A stretch of DNA of 6,282 nt from Planctomycetota bacterium (GTDB lineage Bacteria > Planctomycetota > Planctomycetia > Pirellulales > Pirellulaceae), in NCBI GenBank assembly GCA_026692885.1, contig JAPLNJ010000750.1, positions 1 to 6,282 of the forward strand. Reading direction: 5' to 3'. The position numbers were made by a program, and so were the translations under genes. Shown here piece by piece: positions 1-4,798 of the stretch (position 1 is its first letter; each line of letters opens with the position of its first letter). The notes beneath the pieces are model-generated. The model saw nothing but the letters and a program-made list of their open reading frames with translations. It did no database searches and was not told the DNA's origin.

Positions 1-378
1 CGGAGGCGACGTCCCAGAGGCGGACGGATTTGTCGTGCGAGCCGCTGGCCAGTTGTCGTCCATCGGGGCTGAAGGCGACGCTCCTGACAGACCCCTGGTG
101 TCCGTTGCAGACGCGGAGTTCCTTGGCGGAGGCGACGTCCCAGAGGCGGACGGAGTTGTCGTCCGAGCCACTGGCCAGTTGTCGTCCATCGGGGCTGAAG
201 GCGACGCTCCCGACATAGCCCTGGTGTCCGTTGCAGACGCGGAGTTCCTTGGCGGAGGCGACGTCCCAGAGGCGGACGGATTTATCGGACGAGCCGCTGG
301 CCAGTTGTCGTCCATCGGGGCTGAAGGCGACGCTCCCGACAGAGCCCTGGTGTCCGTTGCAGGCGCGGAGTTCCTTGG
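1..378 (-). repeat. Three near-identical 126-bp tandem repeats encoding WD40 blades
   Basis: Units 1–126, 127–252 and 253–378 have an exact 126-bp period (42 residues, one propeller blade). By direct comparison they differ at only 6 or 7 of 126 bases per pair. Each encodes the WD40 pattern GHQG-x-V-x-SVAFSPDG…LASGS…VRLWD. A fourth, diverged unit lies at about 379–505 (SPDGTLIASGHNDGSVRLWD). Most differences change the residue, and they cluster just after LASGS (S-D-K, D-D-N, H-D-K) and around GHQG (S or Y, then G or R). The array continues past the left edge, so blade number is unknown. Confidence 0.93.
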
Positions 379-3300
379 CGGAGGCGACGTCCCAGAGACG
401 GACGCTGCCGTCGTTGTGGCCGGAGGCGATCAGCGTACCGTCGGGGCTCACGGCGAGGGTATTGCCGGGAGACGCGGGACTGCTAAAATTGGGCGGGTGG
501 GCGAGGGTCATGGGTAGCGCGGCCCCGAGCAACCGCTCTTCTCCCACCGCCTGTGCGAACTCCGCACCCAGCTTCGCGCCGATCAGCTTGGCCCGCCTGA
601 ATACGGCGCCTACGACGCTGGCCCCGCGCAGATCGGCGCCCAGCAGACTGGTGCGGGCCAGGATGGCCGCGTCCAGCGTCGCCTCGCGCAGATCGGCCCG
701 GTCAAGTCGGGCCTCAGTCAGGTCCGCGCCTCGCAGGTTGGCCCGGCGCAGGTCACGGCCTGTGAAATCCTTGCCCCGTAAGTCTTGCCCGGCGAGATCG
801 ATCGCTGGCGCGGGAGGCGGCTCGGCCTCGGTCGCCGGCGCCGGGCGCAGCTCCTGGTGACGTTGCTGGATCAGCAGGGCGTTCTTCTTCAGCCAGCCTT
901 CGATACCGCCCGGCTGGCCCAGGATGTCCGTGGCCCACGCCAGCGCCCGGTCCGGCTTGGCCAGCCCCAGGACGAAATCCGCCATCAGCGGCGAGACCTC
1001 GTTCTGTTCCAGCGACTGCGGCGTCTGGCCGGCCGCAACAGCCGCCGCGGCGTCGCGGGCGATCAGCCATTCCATGACCGAACGGTGGACGAACGAGAAC
1101 CGGCCTTCGCGGTCCCGCACCAGCAGCGAGCCGGCTCCGATCTCGAAGGCCGCCTCGTGGGCCGTCATGTCCAAGGCCGGCAAGTCCTTGCGCGCGGCTT
1201 GCACCTGCTCGGTCAACTCGCCCACGTCTACGCTCCGCTGGCCAGTTTCCCACATCCGCAGCGCCAGACGCGTGACGGCGGCCCACAAGTGGTCCTTCTC
1301 CAGCGTTTTCAACCCGCCGTGGGCTTGGCGGCGGCGGACTTCGCCCTCCAGCCACTTGTCCAGGATGATCTGGTACAAGTCGGCGGCCGTGATCTGACCC
1401 GACGGGTCGCGGGCTTCGAGCAATCGCTGGTCGTCCAGTTCGGCGATGAAACTGAGCAGTCGCGGGTTGGCTGAAAGCCCTTGCAAGTCCTGGACGTCCC
1501 GGATCAGCGTCATGCGGTGGTTGGCCAGTTGTTGTACCTCGGCGTCGTCCGGCGGCAAGGGCGATTGCCCGGCTGGGGAGCGGTAGTAGTTGACCAAGAA
1601 GCTGCGCACCTGGTCGAGTTCAAAACTCCGTAGTTCCACCAGCCGCCGCGCGGACACGGTGTCGATCTGGGCGTACAACGCCTGCTTGACCTGCTGTTCG
1701 CTCAGAAAATGCTGCGTCCGGCTGGTGACGACCACCTTGGCCTGTCCCTGGGCCGCGTCGACCAGTGCGGCCAGATGCTCGGCGGCCCGGTCGTAGGTCA
1801 CGCGCAGGGCCAGTTCATCGAAGCCGTCGAACAGCAGGCAGATTCGGCCGTGGCGGAGCATGTAACGGAACCGGCCGATGTCGAATCGCTCCTCGCGCGT
1901 TGCGATCATGTGCATCGACACCAGCACGTCCACCGGATGCCCGCGTTCCAGCGACCGCATCTCGATCAGCACGGGCGTCAGGTGCGGCAGCCGTTTGGGC
2001 ATCTGTCGCGCCAACTCGTGCAGCAAGAACGTCTTGCCGGTGCCGAATTCGCCCAGGACCAGCACAAACCGGGCGTCCGGCTGTTCGAGCCACTGGAAGA
2101 CCTGTTCGGTAACGTTGTCTCCGGGCTGGCGCTGGTTGCCCACGTGGTGCCAGTACCGTTGCGGCACGTACAGCCGAGGCGGATAGATGGGATCTCGTTC
2201 CAGCCGGTCGTTTTGCTCGGCCTTGTACCGGCGAAAGTCGGTCAGCTCCAGGTACTCCTCGAACGACAGCAGTTGCACGCCGGCCTTCCTGGCGGCCGAG
2301 ACGACCAGGGCGTCTGCCAGCGGTCCGCCGTAGACGATATACGACTGCAGATTGGCATCGGCTGCGCGGAACGAGGCGTCGATACTCTTGAGGAATCGCT
2401 GCAGACCGTCCAGCGAGCAGTCGTTCTCCATTACCCCGATCGGGAAGTGCCGCGTGACCAGGCCACTGCGGCAGGTGACGCGGAGATACGGGATGCCCGA
2501 TTCGTCGTCCAGCTGCTCGACCACGCGCGCCTCCTCCGGCTCGCGCAGGCGGCACACGTCTGCCACGTGGGAGAAGAAATCGGTCCGTGAATGGGACCGG
2601 ATCCCGCCAGCATCGCGAGTGTCGTCGCGATCGGCGTCCTGACGCAATGGTTCTACGTCTGGATCGGTCTTCGCTTCCTTCGTTTTTGGGTCGGCGAGTT
2701 TGTCCCACGGCTCATCCTCAGGAAAGACGGCGTGGGCGTGTTGAAACGTCACACGGTCTTTGGTCTGCCAGTTATTGCCATCGTCTGAGCAGCGGGTGTC
2801 TCCGATCCATTTCTTGTTGGGCGGGTCGTAGCACCGCATCCAGCGCACGAATCGGTCCGGGAAGAGTTGGAGCAATTGGTACTGGTTGGGCGTCTCTTCG
2901 GGCCGAGCCGCCCGTCCCAGCCCTGCGCTGCCGGTGGAGATCGCAGGCAGGTGCTGGTTCAGCCAATTCAGCGCGCCGAAATGCGTGTGGCCGTGAAGGA
3001 CCAGGTTCAGCGAGGGAGCCAGGAGCCGTTTCAGATCGAGGATGTCTTTCAGGTTCTCGTCATCATTTTCCGGCCCGCGGACTGGGTTGTGATGCATGAC
3101 TCCGATCCGCAGCCAGCCGTCGGCGACAAACGGTTTCAGGCGGTCGGCGAACCAGTTCAGTTGCTTCTCGCCACACCGGCCGAAGTGTCCGCAGGCGCCG
3201 TCGTGAATCCACTTCTGGTACGCATCACGCGGCGGAACTGCGGCCGCCTTGATTGCCTTGTGCACATCCTCCTCGCCGTGGATTTCCGGCATCGTCGAAT

Positions 3301-3817
3301 TCAGCCCCGCGACGACCACGCGGAGATCATCCAGCTGATACCACGTCCACGGTTCGGCAGGCACAAAGGTGAGGTCCGGTTCGTCGTGGTAGAACTCCTG
3401 GAGCATCGCCTGAAAGAACTCCCATTTGCGCCAGAAGGGACGCTCGGGCTCTGTTTCGCGGGCTTCGCACTCGTTGAAATACGACTCACAGAGCTTCCGG
3501 CTGACATCGTGGTTGCCCGGCACGACGATCACTCGCCGCCGCGGCAGTTGCAGGTGTTCCGCCAGTGTGACGAGGAACTTCAGCGCGTCTTCGAATTCCG
3601 ACTTCCTGCCCCACTCGGCCAGATCACCGGAGACAACAAGCAGATTGGGTTTCAGCCCATTCTGGTCACGGAGTTGATCCAGGTCCTGGGTCAGACGCCC
3701 CAACAGCGTATCGAACGGCGAGTCCGGATCGCCCAACGCCAATCGGCCGAAGCGATGCTGGTGCCCGAACTGGATGTCGGAGATGTGCAAAATCGTAATC
3801 GGCGACGGGTCCGTCAT
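1..3817 (-). CDS. Metallophosphoesterase–NACHT–pentapeptide–WD40 STAND protein, 3' end outside window
   Basis: One open frame of at least 1272 codons with no stop before the left edge. Residues 7–330 are a calcineurin-like phosphoesterase: D14-I-Q16, G64-D65, G101-N-H-D104, H242-H243 and G276-H-T-H279 are the metal-binding motifs in the normal order. Residues 410–555 form a mixed domain I cannot assign. Residues 580–790 are a NACHT NTPase with Walker A GEFGTGKT (589–596), Walker B LLFDGFDE (661–668) and a TSR sensor (698–700); the helical tail includes FSFVHRSVMEWL (907–918), a common NACHT ending. A Pro/Ala linker (992–1005), sixteen pentapeptide repeats (1006–1085) and WD40 blades (from 1117) follow. 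No signal peptide or membrane segment is visible, so it is probably cytoplasmic. STAND proteins of this layout couple ligand sensing to NTP-driven oligomerisation and effector activation; a phosphoesterase effector acting on nucleic acid, nucleotide or phosphoprotein is inferred. ATG 3817 is the only possible start: the in-frame stop at 3878–3880 has no start codon after it. Confidence 0.93.
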   Translation of the reverse strand, partial: MTDPSPITILHISDIQFGHQHRFGRLALGDPDSPFDTLLGRLTQDLDQLRDQNGLKPNLLVVSGDLAEWGRKSEFEDALKFLVTLAEHLQLPRRRVIVVPGNHDVSRKLCESYFNECEARETEPERPFWRKWEFFQAMLQEFYHDEPDLTFVPAEPWTWYQLDDLRVVVAGLNSTMPEIHGEEDVHKAIKAAAVPPRDAYQKWIHDGACGHFGRCGEKQLNWFADRLKPFVADGWLRIGVMHHNPVRGPENDDENLKDILDLKRLLAPSLNLVLHGHTHFGALNWLNQHLPAISTGSAGLGRAARPEETPNQYQLLQLFPDRFVRWMRCYDPPNKKWIGDTRCSDDGNNWQTKDRVTFQHAHAVFPEDEPWDKLADPKTKEAKTDPDVEPLRQDADRDDTRDAGGIRSHSRTDFFSHVADVCRLREPEEARVVEQLDDESGIPYLRVTCRSGLVTRHFPIGVMENDCSLDGLQRFLKSIDASFRAADANLQSYIVYGGPLADALVVSAARKAGVQLLSFEEYLELTDFRRYKAEQNDRLERDPIYPPRLYVPQRYWHHVGNQRQPGDNVTEQVFQWLEQPDARFVLVLGEFGTGKTFLLHELARQMPKRLPHLTPVLIEMRSLERGHPVDVLVSMHMIATREERFDIGRFRYMLRHGRICLLFDGFDELALRVTYDRAAEHLAALVDAAQGQAKVVVTSRTQHFLSEQQVKQALYAQIDTVSARRLVELRSFELDQVRSFLVNYYRSPAGQSPLPPDDAEVQQLANHRMTLIRDVQDLQGLSANPRLLSFIAELDDQRLLEARDPSGQITAADLYQIILDKWLEGEVRRRQAHGGLKTLEKDHLWAAVTRLALRMWETGQRSVDVGELTEQVQAARKDLPALDMTAHEAAFEIGAGSLLVRDREGRFSFVHRSVMEWLIARDAAAAVAAGQTPQSLEQNEVSPLMADFVLGLAKPDRALAWATDILGQPGGIEGWLKKNALLIQQRHQELRPAPATEAEPPPAPAIDLAGQDLRGKDFTGRDLRRANLRGADLTEARLDRADLREATLDAAILARTSLLGADLRGASVVGAVFRRAKLIGAKLGAEFAQAVGEERLLGAALPMTLAHPPNFSSPASPGNTLAVSPDGTLIASGHNDGSVRLWDVASAKELRACNGHQGSVGSVAFSPDGRQLASGSSDKSVRLWDVASAKELRVCNGHQGYVGSVAFSPDGRQLASGSDDNSVRLWDVASAKELRVCNGHQGSVRSVAFSPDGRQLASGSHDKSVRLWDVAS
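563..802 (-). repeat. Sixteen in-register pentapeptide repeats within the NACHT protein
   Basis: Residues 1006–1085 follow the A(D/N)LXX pattern: a central Leu, Phe, Ile or Val falls every fifth residue from L1008 to L1083, often preceded by Asp or Asn and with Ala or Gly at the -2 position (for example RRANL, RGADL, DRADL, LGADL). This array should fold as a right-handed quadrilateral beta-helix. Sixteen repeats give about four coils, a rigid rod between the NACHT helical tail and the WD40 propeller. It could be a spacer or a second binding surface; the sequence does not say which. Confidence 0.88.
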
Positions 3818-3826
3818 AGCGTCCTC
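3818..3826 (-). promoter_or_regulatory. Ribosome binding site for the NACHT gene
   Basis: Read on the minus strand, GAGGA (3826–3822) lies four bases before the ATG at 3817. The spacing is short but acceptable. It supports this start, which is also the only start codon available after the upstream in-frame stop. Confidence 0.55.
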
Positions 3827-3876
3827 GCAAGGTGGTGAGGCGAGCCGGGTTTCTGGATCGGCTCGGAGTCGGACCC

Positions 3877-3905
3877 ATTACACACCGTGCAAGGGGTACA
3901 GGCAA
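3877..3905 (-). promoter_or_regulatory. Possible sigma-70-type promoter of the NACHT gene
   Basis: On the minus strand TTGCCT (3905–3900; four of six matches to TTGACA) is followed after exactly 17 bases by TGTAAT (3882–3877; five of six matches to TATAAT). Transcription would begin near 3870, giving a leader of about 50 bases before ATG 3817. This is a consensus match only. It would mean the NACHT gene is transcribed separately from cphA. Confidence 0.4.
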
Positions 3906-3949
3906 GTCGGCTAAAGACTGCCCCGTAGCGCCGCAGGCCGAAATAGGTT

Positions 3950-3986
3950 CCAGTTTTCGGTCCGGGGGTGGGCCGCGCAAAACTGG
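3950..3986. repeat. Small inverted repeat, possible decayed copy of the neighbouring palindrome
   Basis: CCAGTTTT (3950–3957) pairs with AAAACTGG (3979–3986) around a G/C-rich loop. The core resembles the inner arms of the two full elements nearby: CAGTTTTCG then GGTCC on the left, and CCGCG then AAAACTG on the right. The outer GGGTCAG termini are missing. Kinship is plausible but rests on short matches. Confidence 0.45.
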
Positions 3987-4002
3987 GCGGAAACAGCGGC
4001 CA

Positions 4003-4096
4003 GGGTCAGTCGTTCAAATTTCAGTTTTTGCGGCGGCGAGACTCTCCAGCATAGTTGCCTAGATGCCGCAAAAACTGAAAATTGAAGGACTGACCC
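4003..4096. repeat. 94-bp palindromic element, copy 1
   Basis: The left arm 4003–4034 begins GGGTCAGTC and ends TTTTTGCGGC. The right arm 4065–4096 is its reverse complement at 30 of 32 positions, with a 30-base loop between. The inner arm carries the motif TTTCAGTTTT, shared with the element at 4276–4371. No transposase is present, so this is at most a non-autonomous or REP/MITE-like palindrome. A structured RNA or a protein-binding site are alternatives. Confidence 0.85.
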
Positions 4097-4275
4097 ATGT
4101 CTGCGAGCGGAACGGAAGTGGAACAAACTTTGGCCTGCCTCGCGACACTGTTTTACGCGGCCCAGTCCGGGGGTAACGCGAGGCGACGGAGAATTGGTCG
4201 CGGAGCGACCTGCTTGTGGCCCTTGCGCGTGAAGAATGGGACTTAACGGTTCAGCAGGGACGGGGCGCGAGACAA

Positions 4276-4371
4276 GGGGTCAGACGTACAGATTTCAGTT
4301 TTCGCGGTCCTGTGCTCAAGCCTAGGGAAAGCCTTCTGCCCGCGAAAACTGAAATCTGTACGTCTGACCCC
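4276..4371. repeat. 96-bp palindromic element, copy 2, perfect 32-bp arms
   Basis: The left arm 4276–4307 (starts GGGGTCAGACG, ends TTTTCGCGG) and the right arm 4340–4371 are perfect reverse complements over 32 bases, with a 32-base loop. It matches copy 1 at about 27 of 31 arm positions. Where the copies differ, both arms usually changed together, so pairing is preserved. Perfect arms suggest recent spread or active maintenance. GCCTAG occurs in both loops (4057–4062 and 4320–4325). It is no ordinary terminator, because no T-tract follows the stem on either strand. Confidence 0.88.
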
Positions 4372-4491
4372 AGCCGGCGGTCCGTCACGGCGAAATCATA
4401 AGACCCCATGCTTGACACCGACAACGTCGAAAACCGCCTGGTGCTAGTTCGACTGTCTCACTTTGCTCACGGCCGGTGACGCCGTGTCGTC

Positions 4492-4668
4492 CCCCCCTTT
4501 ACTATTGAGTCCTAGGTTGCCAATGGAAAACGAGAGAACGTGGCATGGGAGGGCGACGCTCCCGCGGAGCCGTGGGCCGTTCCTGATGGCCCGCTCCGGC
4601 TCGGCGGGGTGCCCACGGGGCCCCTCGCCCTCCCATGCCATTGGCAACCTAGGACTGAATAAGGGGGG
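4492..4668. repeat. 177-bp nested palindromic element of a second type
   Basis: The outermost arms are CCCCCCTT (4492–4499) and AAGGGGGG (4661–4668). Next come AGTCCTAGGTTGCCAATGG (4508–4526) and its perfect complement at 4638–4656. Inside lie TGGCATGGGAGGGCGA (4541–4556) with its perfect complement 4625–4640, and CCGTGGGC (4570–4577) with GCCCACGG (4611–4618). Further small stems are GGGAG/CTCCC (4547–4563) and GGGCC/GGCCC (4575–4592). The second and third right arms share three bases (4638–4640), so those helices compete slightly at their junction. The sequence is unrelated to the GGGTCAG elements. It encodes no protein I can support; a palindromic mobile element or a large structured RNA are the main options. 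Confidence 0.82.
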
Positions 4669-4705
4669 TTGGGTGGGTATCGGGACATACGGACACCACT
4701 CCCAA

Positions 4706-4726
4706 CCTCCCTTTGGTAAGGGGAGG
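4706..4726. repeat. Small G/C-rich hairpin downstream of cphA
   Basis: CCTCCCTTT (4706–4714) can pair with AAGGGGAGG (4718–4726) over a three-base loop with one wobble. The left side can instead pair with 4661–4673 (AAGGGGGGTTGGG against CCCAACCTCCCTT, 12 of 13). No T-tract follows on either strand, so a terminator role is doubtful. Confidence 0.35.
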
Positions 4727-4768
4727 AGTGACTCGCTGGGGATGCCACGTTGTGGCGGAGACTACGAC

Positions 4769-4789
4769 CTGCGCGCAGGGCGCGTGCAG
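4769..4789 (-). terminator. Possible hairpin terminator after cphA
   Basis: About ten bases past the cphA stop, CTGCGCGC (4769–4776) and GCGTGCAG (4782–4789) form an eight-pair stem with one non-Watson-Crick position and a five-base loop. No U-tract follows in the minus-strand RNA, so intrinsic termination is uncertain. The position is the main argument. Confidence 0.22.
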
Positions 4790-4798
4790 CCTGAGACT

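Larger units (their letters stand above)
3818..4798. other. Repeat-rich intergenic region without a convincing gene
   Basis: This gap of 981 bases separates two minus-strand genes. Open frames here are short, have no recognisable domain and mostly run through inverted repeats, so I call none. About 3950–4096 and 4276–4371 hold related palindromic elements, and 4492–4668 a different nested palindrome. Between them, 4097–4275 shows only a small perfect hairpin (GGTCGC, loop GGA, GCGACC at 4196–4210), and 4372–4491 shows nothing I can assign. The last part, 4669–4798, has G/C-rich hairpins just after the cphA stop. No tRNA, riboswitch or CRISPR pattern was seen. Confidence 0.75.

Noticed and set aside
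1..505. CRISPR-like array, because of regularly spaced repeats
   Set aside because: The period is 126 bp with no distinct spacers; the repeats are in-frame WD40 codons.
35..860. Plus-strand open frames with a repeated glycine- and alanine-rich protein
   Set aside because: They are antisense to the 126-bp WD40 repeats and pentapeptide repeats; the minus frame has clear domains, and the plus-strand proteins resemble nothing known.
1709..2590. 293-residue plus-strand open frame
   Set aside because: Antisense to the NACHT core, where the minus frame carries Walker A, Walker B and sensor motifs. GC-rich coding DNA often leaves long antisense frames open.
1815..2708. 297-residue and similar minus-strand frames (also 753–1355) rich in Arg, Gly and Pro
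   Set aside because: Out-of-frame shadows of the same minus-strand NACHT gene; composition is typical of shifted GC-rich coding DNA.
2867..3838. 323-residue plus-strand open frame
   Set aside because: Antisense to the metallophosphoesterase domain, whose five metal motifs are all in the minus frame; no domain is recognisable in the plus frame.
4097..4246. Possible 49-residue plus-strand gene starting just after the first palindrome
   Set aside because: No recognisable motif, no clear ribosome binding site (the sequence just before it is the palindrome arm) and composition typical of non-coding GC-rich DNA.
4410..4445. TTGACA as a plus-strand promoter -35 element
   Set aside because: No acceptable -10 hexamer lies 16–18 bases downstream, and no plus-strand gene follows.
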